A stretch of 64,000 bases of DNA from contig JAPZTO010000008.1 of the NCBI GenBank assembly GCA_027532775.1, positions 62,001 to 126,000 of the forward strand, written 5' to 3'. The notes under the pieces were generated by a model that saw nothing but the letters and a program-made list of their open reading frames with translations, was not told the DNA's origin and did no database searches. Source of the DNA: Beijerinckiaceae bacterium. Its GTDB lineage: Bacteria > Pseudomonadota > Alphaproteobacteria > Rhizobiales > Beijerinckiaceae. Positions 31,201 through 41,054 of the stretch are shown piece by piece. The stretch's first letter is position 1. Every line of letters starts with the position of its first letter. The translations under genes and the position numbers were made by a program.

Positions 31201-31678
31201 CTTCAAGCTGATGGCCTACAAGGATGAATACGAGGTGGCCCGGCTTCACACGCAGAGCGGTTTTGCAGAACAGATCGCCCGCGACTTCGAGGGCGATTAC
31301 TCCCTGCGTTATCATCTCGCGCCGCCGCTTCTGCCGGGCGCGTCGGATCATCGCGGCCGGCCGCGCAAGCGCGCCTTCGGCGGCTGGATGCAGGGCGCGT
31401 TCCGCCTGCTCGCGCCGATGAAGCGCCTGCGCGGCACACCGTTCGATCCGTTCGGCCATACAAGCGAGCGGCGGATGGAGCGCGCGCTGATCGGCTGGTA
31501 CGAGGCGCGGATCGCGGAATGGATCCGTGTCTTGCCGGAGCGCGGCGTTGCGGCGCTCGTGCCGCTGGCCGAGGCGCCGATGGATTTGCGCGGCTATGGC
31601 CCGGTCAAGGAGGCAGCATTCGGAAGGCTGGAGCGGTTCTGCCGCGAGAACGGCATCGTGCCGCCGCCGCAATCCTGA
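28253..31678 (+). CDS. fused indolepyruvate ferredoxin oxidoreductase (IorA/IorB-type, 1141 aa)
   Basis: TPP/2-oxoacid oxidoreductase regions (SGYRGSPLGAVDQEL, GIGCHFMASWMERDTSSLIQMGGEGVNW), Fe-S motif CEGCGDCSVQSNC, gamma-like region ITGVGGTGVITIGAVAAMAAH. Confidence 0.92.
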   Translation: MQHHAPQEFGPEAYRLEDRYTAREGRVFLTGTQALVRILLDQARRDRAAGLDTAGFVSGYRGSPLGAVDQELWRAKNLVAEHGIEFLPAVNEDLAATAVLGSQQVETQPGKRVQGVFGLWYGKGPGVDRAGDALKHGNAYGASPHGGVLVVAGDDHGCVSSSMPHQSDVAFMSFFMPTLHPASVAEYLEFGAYGYALSRYSGMWVGFKAISEVVESAASVVLPPERVFLPPDFTPPPGGLHYRWPDLPGPQIEARMEAKKHAVYAFARANPIDRRIYDIPGARFGLVTTGKAHLDLMEALRLLGLGEAECRRLGIDIYKVGMVWPLPLHDALAFVTGKQEILVIEEKRGIIESQFKEYFYDAPAAKPERMVGKHDEHGNRLIPWTGELSPRLLAPIVAGRLDRFFPELGLPARAAALQPQAGRVLEIAGATRTPFFCSGCPHNTSTRVPEGSKALAGIGCHFMASWMERDTSSLIQMGGEGVNWVASSRFTGSNHVFQNLGEGTWYHSGSMAIRQAIAAGANITYKILFNDAVAMTGGQPVDGPISVEAIAHSVRAEGVERIAVVSDTPEAFAPGAFPAGTTLHPREEMDAVQRELREVSGVSVLIYAQTCATEKRRRRKRGQMADPARFVVINDLVCEGCGDCSVQSNCLSVEPKETPFGRKRQINLSNCNKDFSCLDGFCPSFVTVEGGRRRKPAGRALPEAASLPMPVLPDLAQGWDVLITGVGGTGVITIGAVAAMAAHLEGRGVSVLDFTGFAQKFGPVLSFLRLSARPEDLRQVRIDQGAADALIGGDIVVSSSPKASGTYRAGMRGVVNLAEMPTGDVVRRRDADLAVPARLAAITRMAGEGMIEAFDANRLAEQWLGDAVFANMILFGAAWQKGLLPLSLPAIERAITLNGVAVSQNREAFTLGRMAMACPERLAMPDKAAPETLEMLVARRVDFFTAYQDAAYAARFARQVEAMRQAEAGFGSTRLTEAVARSLFKLMAYKDEYEVARLHTQSGFAEQIARDFEGDYSLRYHLAPPLLPGASDHRGRPRKRAFGGWMQGAFRLLAPMKRLRGTPFDPFGHTSERRMERALIGWYEARIAEWIRVLPERGVAALVPLAEAPMDLRGYGPVKEAAFGRLERFCRENGIVPPPQS

Positions 31679-31758
31679 GCAGCTTGCCGGGCTGTCATCG
31701 AACCGTCATCCTTCCCCGCTAGCGCAACCGGAAGGTTTGCCGGCGGGGAGGTCGAGGA

Positions 31759-32433
31759 ATGGCGTTGCGGGCACGGCTTGTCGCCGAGGCGCTGGGGACT
31801 GCGCTTCTCGTTGCCACGGTCATCGGCTCCGGCATCATGGCAACGCAGCTCAGCCGCGATACCGGCGTGCAGCTCATGGCCAATGCAATTGCAACCGGGG
31901 CGATGCTTGTCGTGCTGATCACGATGTTCGGGCCGGTTTCCGGTGCGCATTTCAACCCCGTGGTCAGTTTCGTCTTCGCCCTGCGCAGGGAACTGGGCTG
32001 GTCCGCGCTGGCGCCTTATGTTCTGGCGCAGGTGCTGGGCGGGCTGGCGGGCACCGCCATTGCCCATCTGATGTTCGGCATGGCGCCGCTGATGACCGGC
32101 GGGGCCACGCGCACCGGGGTCGCACTCTGGTTCTCGGAAATCGTCGCCACCTTCACGCTGGTCCTCGCCATCCTGATGACGCTCCGGCACAAGTCAGGGA
32201 ATGTCGCGGTGATTGTCGGCCTCGTCATCACGGGGGCCTACTGGTTCACGGCCTCGACCTCCTTCGCCAACCCAGCCGTCACGCTGGCCCGCGCCTTCAC
32301 GCCCAGCTTCGCGGGCATCGCGCTGGCCGATGTGCCGGCCTTCATGTTCATGCAGGGGGTCGGTGCTTTGGCCGCGTGGCAGGCGGAACGCTGGCTCGCC
32401 GGTGGCCTTTCCGAGGAGAGTTCCGATGTCTGA
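31759..32433 (+). CDS. MIP/aquaporin family channel (AqpS-like)
   Basis: Two NPA-like boxes: SGAHFNPVVSF and SFANPAVTLARAF; multiple TM segments; overlaps arsC. Confidence 0.88.
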   Translation: MALRARLVAEALGTALLVATVIGSGIMATQLSRDTGVQLMANAIATGAMLVVLITMFGPVSGAHFNPVVSFVFALRRELGWSALAPYVLAQVLGGLAGTAIAHLMFGMAPLMTGGATRTGVALWFSEIVATFTLVLAILMTLRHKSGNVAVIVGLVITGAYWFTASTSFANPAVTLARAFTPSFAGIALADVPAFMFMQGVGALAAWQAERWLAGGLSEESSDV

Positions 32434-32872
32434 TGCCCTTCCCGTCGTGATCCATCACAACCCGGCCTGCGGCACTTCCCGCAACGTGCTCGCCATCCTC
32501 GAGGCGGCAGGCTACGCCCCGGTGGTCATTTCCTATCTCGAGACCGGCTGGACGCGGCCGCAACTGCTCGGACTTTTCGCCGCGGCTGGCCTCACGCCGC
32601 GCGAGGCCCTGCGCGAGACGAAATCGCCGGCCGCCGAGCTTGGCCTGCTGGAACCCGGCGTGACGGATGAAGTGCTGCTCGCGGCCATGATCGAGCACCC
32701 GGTGCTGGTCAACCGGCCGATCGTCTGCACGCCACGTGGGGTGAAGCTCTGCCGGCCGAGCGAGACCGTGCTCGACCTGATGGACCGCCTGCCGCCCGGG
32801 CCGCTCCATAAAGAGGATGGGGCGCTGCTGATCGATGCCGAGGGCCGCCGCGTGGGCGAGAAGTCCCGCTGA
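32426..32872 (+). CDS. arsC: arsenate reductase (glutaredoxin type)
   Basis: HHNPACGTSRNVLAILEAAGYAPVVISYLETGWTR; NRPIVCTPRGVKLCRPSE. Confidence 0.93.
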   Translation: MSDALPVVIHHNPACGTSRNVLAILEAAGYAPVVISYLETGWTRPQLLGLFAAAGLTPREALRETKSPAAELGLLEPGVTDEVLLAAMIEHPVLVNRPIVCTPRGVKLCRPSETVLDLMDRLPPGPLHKEDGALLIDAEGRRVGEKSR

Positions 32873-32971
32873 ACCGGAGACAGGGGTCTTCCGGCCCTTT
32901 TCCTTCAGGAACTTATTCCGCATCACCATTGTGGTGATCCAGAGTTAACTTTTTCCGCCTAACGCTGGCGG

Positions 32972-33274
32972 ATGGCCCTGCCTTCCCCTTTGCGGTCGAT
33001 CCTCGCCAGCGCCCTGATCGCGCTCGCCCTGCCTCTTGGCGTGGCGACGATGCCGCGCGCGGCGACGCCGCTGCTGCTGATCGCGCCGCCCTGGCGCGGC
33101 GAGGCCGAGGCCATGCAGATCCTCGCGACGGCCGATGCGCGCCTGCTGGCAAGGGGCAGGTTCGACGGCACGCTGCTGGTGGCACCGGATGGCCCCGATC
33201 TCGCGCGACGGCTCTATGCGGCCGGCGCATTCCTCGTTCTCAACGGCGATCTCTACACAGGATGTACCCCGTGA
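32972..33274 (+). CDS. hypothetical small exported/membrane protein
   Basis: 100 aa with N-terminal hydrophobic segment; immediately precedes the chemoreceptor gene. Confidence 0.45.
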   Translation: MALPSPLRSILASALIALALPLGVATMPRAATPLLLIAPPWRGEAEAMQILATADARLLARGRFDGTLLVAPDGPDLARRLYAAGAFLVLNGDLYTGCTP

Positions 33275-34776
33275 CCCCTTCGTCCTCCCTGATCTCCTGC
33301 TCGTCTCCGGCCGGATCCGCTGGCTCCATGGATGTATCCAGTATTCGCCGGATCAGTGCCACCTACATCCTCGCTTCGCAGGCGATCCTGCTGGCCATGA
33401 TTGCTGCAATCGGCATCAGCCGCGACTTCGGATTCGTGCCCGCTCTGGCCAGTGGCATCCTCCTGGCCGGCGCCGGTGCGATGCAGCGTTTCAAGTCCAA
33501 TGAAACGGTGACGCGCAACGTGCTCGCGACGACGCTGATGGGGCAGGTAATCCTGCTGCTGGGCGTGCTGTCGGGGCATGCCTACCAGATGGACATCCAC
33601 ATGGCTTTCTTTGCCGGGCTCGGGCTGGTGGCCGGCTTGTGCTGCTGGCACAGCATCGTGGCGGCGACGCTGGTGGTTGCCTTGCACCATCTCGGCCTGA
33701 ACTATCTGATGCCGGCGGCGGTTTTCAATTCCGGTGCCGATTTTACCCGGGTCATGATCCATGCCGTCATTCTGGTTGTGGAAGCCGGCGCGCTGATCCT
33801 GCTTGTCGTCATGCTCGACAAGGCCTTCCGGTCCAGCCAGAGCTCCCTCGAGGCGGCGATCGAGGCCAGCCGGACGGCGCAACAACTGGGGGATGACGTT
33901 TCCCGCCGGCAGCAGGCGGATGAAGCCCGCCGCCAGTCGCTCGAACAGGCCATCCATGGCTTCGAGCCGGTTATCCGCTCCACCTTGCAGGATGCGGGCG
34001 CGCAGGCCACGAACATGCATGCGGCGGCGCAGGGGCTCGCTGGCATTGCCGATGCCGCGCAGGACGGCATGGCGGAGGCGGCGCGCTCGGCCAGCGATGC
34101 GGCGGCGAATGTCTCGAACCTTGCCGTGTCGATCAGCGAATTGTCGCGCTCGATCGGCGAGATCGCCAACCAGGTCCAGAGCACGAGCGAGGCGCTCGGT
34201 GCGGTCCGTCAGTCCGGCGAGGGTTCGCGCGCGAGCATGGCTGAACTCACGGAGGCGAGCCTGCGGATCGGCGATGTGATCACACTGATCGAGAGCCTCG
34301 CCTCGCAGACCAACCTGCTCGCGCTCAACGCGACGATCGAAGCGGCGCGCGCGGGTGAAGCCGGCCGCGGATTCGCGGTGGTGGCGCAGGAGGTGAAGAC
34401 CCTTGCAGCCCAGACGGCTGCGGCGACCGAGGAAATCCGCCAGCAGATCCAGGCGGTGCAGAGCGCGACGCGGGCTTCGGCCGGCGGCATCGATGTGATT
34501 GTCGGCCGGGTGGTGGAGATCGACCAGTTCATGACCTCGATCGCTGCGGCCATCGAGGAACAGGATGCGACGACGCAGCAGATTTCCGGGACGATGCAGG
34601 ACGCGGCCTCGAATGCCGCCGGCGTGACGGCCTCGCTCGGCGCGCTTCAGGAGAAGATGGGCCGGGTCGACGAGGTGACGCGGAAAGTGCGCGAGAGCGC
34701 CGAGCGCGTGGCCGGCAGTTCGGGCATTGTCCAGCAGGAAGTCGAGCGCTTCATCGGCGTGGCGCGCGCGGGTTGA
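33262..34776 (+). CDS. methyl-accepting chemotaxis protein
   Basis: Several N-terminal TM segments, C-term MCP hairpin [44 protein letters not shown]. True start may be ATG 33328. Confidence 0.9.
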   Translation: MYPVTPSSSLISCSSPAGSAGSMDVSSIRRISATYILASQAILLAMIAAIGISRDFGFVPALASGILLAGAGAMQRFKSNETVTRNVLATTLMGQVILLLGVLSGHAYQMDIHMAFFAGLGLVAGLCCWHSIVAATLVVALHHLGLNYLMPAAVFNSGADFTRVMIHAVILVVEAGALILLVVMLDKAFRSSQSSLEAAIEASRTAQQLGDDVSRRQQADEARRQSLEQAIHGFEPVIRSTLQDAGAQATNMHAAAQGLAGIADAAQDGMAEAARSASDAAANVSNLAVSISELSRSIGEIANQVQSTSEALGAVRQSGEGSRASMAELTEASLRIGDVITLIESLASQTNLLALNATIEAARAGEAGRGFAVVAQEVKTLAAQTAAATEEIRQQIQAVQSATRASAGGIDVIVGRVVEIDQFMTSIAAAIEEQDATTQQISGTMQDAASNAAGVTASLGALQEKMGRVDEVTRKVRESAERVAGSSGIVQQEVERFIGVARAG

Positions 34777-34782
34777 GGCTCC

Positions 34783-35679
34783 TCAGCCCGGGCCGGCTGC
34801 CGCTTCCTTGACCAGAGCGGCGATATCGGCGAGGCGCGGCGCAAGCGGGTTTGTGCGCCGCCAGACCATGCCGATGGTGCGCGAGGGCTGCTCGCCCTCG
34901 AACCGCACCACGGAAACCGGGGCCGAGCGCGTTTCCACCGCCAAAGCCATTTCCGGAATCAGCGTGATGCCGATGCCGGCGCCGACCATCTGGACGAGCG
35001 TGGACAGCGACGAACCATCCAGCCACTCGCGCGGGCGGGACGAGGGCATGTGGCAGAAGGCGAGCGCCTGGTCGCGGAAGCAATGGCCTTCCTCCAGCAG
35101 GAGCAGCCGCATTTCGGGCAATTGCCGCCGGTCGGGCACCGGCAGGCCTTCCTGATCGCCCGGGCGCACCAGCACGAAGCTTTCCGAAAACAACGCCACT
35201 TCCTCGAGCGAGGCTTCCGAGACCGGCAGGGCGACGATGGCGGTATCGAGCCTGCCCTCGTTCAGCTCCTCGATCAGCTTGGGCGTCATCGTCTCGCGGA
35301 CATGCAGGTCAAGCGCCGGATGGACGCGCGTCAGGTCGGCGATGATCCGCGGCAGGAGGTAGGGTGCAACGGTGGGAATGATGCCGATGCGCAGCCGCCC
35401 GGCCAGGCCTTCCCGCGCGCCGCGGGCGAGATCGCCCAGCTCATCGACCGCGCGCAGGATATCGCGTGCCCGCTGCGCGACCTCCTCGCCGAAGGCGGTG
35501 AGGCGGACCTGCCGTGCGCCGCGTTCGAACAGGCCGGTGCCGAGCGCCTGTTCCAGCTCGCGGATCTGCATCGACAAGGCCGGCTGGGAGATGGCGCAGG
35601 CCTCGGCCGCACGGCCGAAATGGCCATGCCGGGCCAGGGCCTCGAAATAGCGGAGCTGACGCAGGGTAAGATTGATCAT
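34783..35679 (-). CDS. oxyR: LysR family hydrogen peroxide-inducible activator OxyR
   Basis: MINLTLRQLRYFEALARHGHFGRAAEACAISQPALSMQIRELE; LLLEEGHCFRDQALAFC (OxyR redox Cys region); divergent from katG. Confidence 0.88.
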   Translation of the reverse strand: MINLTLRQLRYFEALARHGHFGRAAEACAISQPALSMQIRELEQALGTGLFERGARQVRLTAFGEEVAQRARDILRAVDELGDLARGAREGLAGRLRIGIIPTVAPYLLPRIIADLTRVHPALDLHVRETMTPKLIEELNEGRLDTAIVALPVSEASLEEVALFSESFVLVRPGDQEGLPVPDRRQLPEMRLLLLEEGHCFRDQALAFCHMPSSRPREWLDGSSLSTLVQMVGAGIGITLIPEMALAVETRSAPVSVVRFEGEQPSRTIGMVWRRTNPLAPRLADIAALVKEAAAGPG

Positions 35680-35689
35680 AGAAAAACTT

Positions 35690-35700
35690 ATCACAGTGAT
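35690..35700. promoter_or_regulatory. palindrome ATCACAGTGAT in oxyR-katG intergenic region
   Basis: Perfect 5-bp arms around a central A, between divergent oxyR and katG. Confidence 0.35.
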
Positions 35701-35803
35701 CAGAAAATAAAACTTAATCTAATCGTTCGGGCTTGCTAGAAGCATTCCAGTCTTCCGGACCACCGCCGCGACCCGACGAAATTCCGTCACCCCCGGCCGG
35801 TAG

Positions 35804-38059
<2,256 letters not shown>

Positions 38060-38082
38060 CCGGCCCGAACCCGAATGACGGG

Positions 38083-38105
38083 ACAGCCGGCCTCGCGCCG
38101 GCTGT
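38083..38105 (+). terminator. hairpin terminator downstream of katG
   Basis: ACAGCCGGC-CTCGC-GCCGGCTGT stem-loop followed by TCGCGTTT. Confidence 0.5.
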
Positions 38106-38112
38106 TCGCGTT

Positions 38113-39306
38113 TCAGGCCTCCTCGACCGTCATCGTACCATCCGCCAGCAAGGCCTCGATTTCGTCCTCGCCGAGGCCGAGTTCGCGGCAGAGCGCTACC
38201 CCCTGCTCGCCTGCGCCCGGGATGTCGTGCCGGAGGCCCGGCCGCAACCCGTCGAATTCCAGCGGCAAGGCCGGCGCCCGGGCGGCACGGCCATCCGGCA
38301 GGGTGACGGGCACCATCGCGCCGGGATGGTTGAGATGGGGGTCGTCGAACATGTCATGCGGCTTGTTGATCGGCGCGAAGGGCAGGCCGATTCGCTCGCA
38401 TTCTGCGAGGATCTCCGCGCGTGACCGGCTGGCGAACAGCGTCCGCAAGCGGGGCATGAACTGGTCGCGTGCCAGCACGCGGTCGCGGTTGGTGGCGAGG
38501 GCGGGGTCGGCGAGCAGGTCCTCCAGCCCGAAAGCGGTGCAGAAGGCTGACCATTGCGTATCCGAGACAACGCCGACGAAAATCTGGCTGCCATCGGCCA
38601 CATCGAACACATCATAGACAGCCCAGGCCGCGAGCCGGTTCGGCATGGGCGCAGCCGGTTTGCCGGTGACGGCGAATTGCATCATGTGCGTCGACATCAG
38701 GTAGATGCAGTTCTCGAACAGGCCCGCCTTGACGGATTGGCCCCTGCCGGTGGCATGGCGCTCGTTGAGGGCAGCGAGGATGCCGATCGCGGCGAACATG
38801 CCGCCCATGATATCGTTGACCGACGCACCGGCGCGGAGCGGGCGACCGGGCGGGCCGGTCATGTAGGCGAGGCCGCCGAGCATCTGGACCACCTCGTCGA
38901 GAGCGGCGCGGTTTTCATAGGGGCCGGTCAGGAAGCCCTTGAGCGAGCAATGGATCAGCCGGGGGTTGTCGGCCTTCAGCGAATCGTATCCGAGGCCGAG
39001 CGCCTCAAGTGCACCGGGGCGGAAATTCTCGGTCATCACATCTGCGGTGGCGATCAGCCGGCGCACCAGAGCGAGGCCGCGCGGGGATTTCAGATCGAGC
39101 GCGATGGAGCGCTTGTTGCGGTTGAAGCTGACGAAGAAGCCCGCACCCGACCCGGCAAGGCGGCGGGTATTGTCGCCCGCGCCGGCCGGCTCGACCTTGA
39201 TCACATCCGCGCCGAGATCGGCCAGGACCAGCCCGCAGCTCGGCCCCATGACCATGTGGGAGAATTCGACGACGCGGATCCCGGCCAGCGGCGAGGGGGT
39301 GGTCAC
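38113..39306 (-). CDS. CaiB/BaiF family CoA transferase
   Basis: GIRVVEFSHMVMGPSCGLVLADLGADVIKVEP; RNKRSIALDLKSPRG. Confidence 0.93.
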   Translation of the reverse strand: MTTPSPLAGIRVVEFSHMVMGPSCGLVLADLGADVIKVEPAGAGDNTRRLAGSGAGFFVSFNRNKRSIALDLKSPRGLALVRRLIATADVMTENFRPGALEALGLGYDSLKADNPRLIHCSLKGFLTGPYENRAALDEVVQMLGGLAYMTGPPGRPLRAGASVNDIMGGMFAAIGILAALNERHATGRGQSVKAGLFENCIYLMSTHMMQFAVTGKPAAPMPNRLAAWAVYDVFDVADGSQIFVGVVSDTQWSAFCTAFGLEDLLADPALATNRDRVLARDQFMPRLRTLFASRSRAEILAECERIGLPFAPINKPHDMFDDPHLNHPGAMVPVTLPDGRAARAPALPLEFDGLRPGLRHDIPGAGEQGVALCRELGLGEDEIEALLADGTMTVEEA

Positions 39307-40241
39307 GCGCGATCTCCGGCATAAAGGAAGCCCTTCGGCAGGCCGGCCTCGGCGACATGGCCGTAGAGCGGTTCGCCCGGCAGGGCCTCGGCGAGGATGG
39401 CGCGCGCCCCGACAAGGCGGTCGATGTCGATGCCGGTGGTCAGGCCCGAGGCTTCCAGCATGAAGACGAGATCCTCCGTCACGATATTGCCCGTCGCGCC
39501 CGGGGCATAGGGACAGCCGCCAAGGCCGGCCAGCGAGGAATCGAAGGTGGTGACGCCCGCCTCCAGAGCCGCGACGACATTGGCGAGGCCCTGGCCGCGC
39601 GTGTTGTGGAGATGCGCGCCGCCGGCCTTCGCGCCGAGTTCGCTGCGGAGCCGGGTGAACAGGCGCTTGACCTGCGCCGGATTGCCCATGCCGGTCGTGT
39701 CGGACAGGCCCACGGAATCCGCGCCCGCTTCCGCCGCCAGCACGGCCAGCCGGATCACGCGGTCTTCCGCGACCGGGCCCTCGATCGTGCAGCCGAACGC
39801 CGTCGACAGCCCGACCTCGACGCCGCGATCCGCCGCATCCGGCAGGCTGTTCCGCAGCGCAGTGACCGCCCGGACCTCGGCGATGGCCTCCTCCGACGAG
39901 CGGTTGATGTTCTGACGGGAATGCGAATCCGACACCGAGACCGGCATCGAGACGCGATGCGCACCGGCAGCAAAGGCGCGCTCCGCGCCGACAAGATTCG
40001 GAACGAGTGCAATCACCGACAGGCCGGGCAAGGTGATCGCATCGGCGACAATTTCGGCCGTATCGGCCATCTGCGGCAGGCGCTTCGGATTGACGAAAGA
40101 GCCGACCTCGATCTCGCGCAGGCCGGCGGCGGCGAGGGCGCGGATCCAGCGTTGCTTCGCCCCGGTCGGCAGGGTGCGGGCGATACTCTGGAGCCCGTCG
40201 CGCGGGCCGACCTCGCTGATGATGATCTCGGGTTGGGTCAT
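39303..40241 (-). CDS. hydroxymethylglutaryl-CoA lyase family protein
   Basis: EVGPRDGLQSI, EVGSFVNPKRLPQMADTAE, GLSDTTGMGNP, GLGGCPYAPGATGN. Confidence 0.93.
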   Translation of the reverse strand: MTQPEIIISEVGPRDGLQSIARTLPTGAKQRWIRALAAAGLREIEVGSFVNPKRLPQMADTAEIVADAITLPGLSVIALVPNLVGAERAFAAGAHRVSMPVSVSDSHSRQNINRSSEEAIAEVRAVTALRNSLPDAADRGVEVGLSTAFGCTIEGPVAEDRVIRLAVLAAEAGADSVGLSDTTGMGNPAQVKRLFTRLRSELGAKAGGAHLHNTRGQGLANVVAALEAGVTTFDSSLAGLGGCPYAPGATGNIVTEDLVFMLEASGLTTGIDIDRLVGARAILAEALPGEPLYGHVAEAGLPKGFLYAGDRA

Positions 40242-40255
40242 CAAAATTCCGCTAG

Positions 40256-40273
40256 ACAGAATTATTATTCTGT
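40256..40273. promoter_or_regulatory. operator-like inverted repeat ACAGAAT-TATT-ATTCTGT
   Basis: Perfect 7-bp arms between divergent lyase and IclR genes. Confidence 0.5.
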
Positions 40274-40324
40274 TTTTAGAAAATACCATCATCAGCCTGC
40301 CGTCAAGGGCAGCGAGGGGGGATC

Positions 40325-41047
40325 ATGGCCGGGAGACCGCCCAAGCGGTGCAAGGGGGAAGGCTCGGAACTGCCGCGCGTCGAGGCGGTGGAGCGTGCGC
40401 TGGCACTGCTCGCCTGTTTCGGCGAGGGGCGCACGCATCTTGCCCTCAAGGAACTGGCCGAGGCGGCGGGGCAATATCCCAGCACCGTGCTCCGGCTGTC
40501 CGGCTCGCTGGAACGGTTCGGCTATCTCCGCCGCGAAGCGGACGGACGGTTCCGGCTCGGCCCGGCCGTGCTGCCACTGGCGCGGGTCTACCGGCTCGGC
40601 TTTCCGCTTGAAGGGATCATCCGCCCGGCTTTGCAGGACCTCTCACGCGAATCCGGCGAGACGGCCGCCTTCTATATCCGCGAGGGCGAGGCGCGGCTCT
40701 GCCTCTACCGCGTCAATGGCCCGCGGCCGCTGCGCTCCCATCTCGAGGAGGGCAGCCTTTTGCCGCTCGTCATCGGTGCGAGCGGCCATGTGCTCTCGGT
40801 CTGGTCCGGTGCCGGCCATCCGCGTGAGGCGGAAATCCGCGCGGCCGGCCATGCTGTTTCGCGCGGTGAGCGCGATCCGGACAGCGCGGCGGTTGCGGCA
40901 CCGGTTTTCGGCGCGGATGGCGCGCTGCTCGGCGCGCTCGGCCTTTCCGGGCCGATCACCCGGTTTGGTGCCGGCGAGGTGCCACGCCTCGCCGGGCTCG
41001 TGCAGGCCATGGCGGCGCGGCTGAGCGCGGCGGTTCAGGCGGGTTGA
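40325..41047 (+). CDS. IclR family transcriptional regulator
   Basis: VEAVERALALLACFGEGRTHLALKELAEAAGQYPSTVLRLSGSLERFGYL. Confidence 0.92.
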   Translation: MAGRPPKRCKGEGSELPRVEAVERALALLACFGEGRTHLALKELAEAAGQYPSTVLRLSGSLERFGYLRREADGRFRLGPAVLPLARVYRLGFPLEGIIRPALQDLSRESGETAAFYIREGEARLCLYRVNGPRPLRSHLEEGSLLPLVIGASGHVLSVWSGAGHPREAEIRAAGHAVSRGERDPDSAAVAAPVFGADGALLGALGLSGPITRFGAGEVPRLAGLVQAMAARLSAAVQAG

Positions 41048-41054
41048 AGGCCTG

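Noticed and set aside
28424-31672. 1082-aa minus-strand ORF
   Set aside because: Fully antisense to the indolepyruvate ferredoxin oxidoreductase gene; no recognisable domain.
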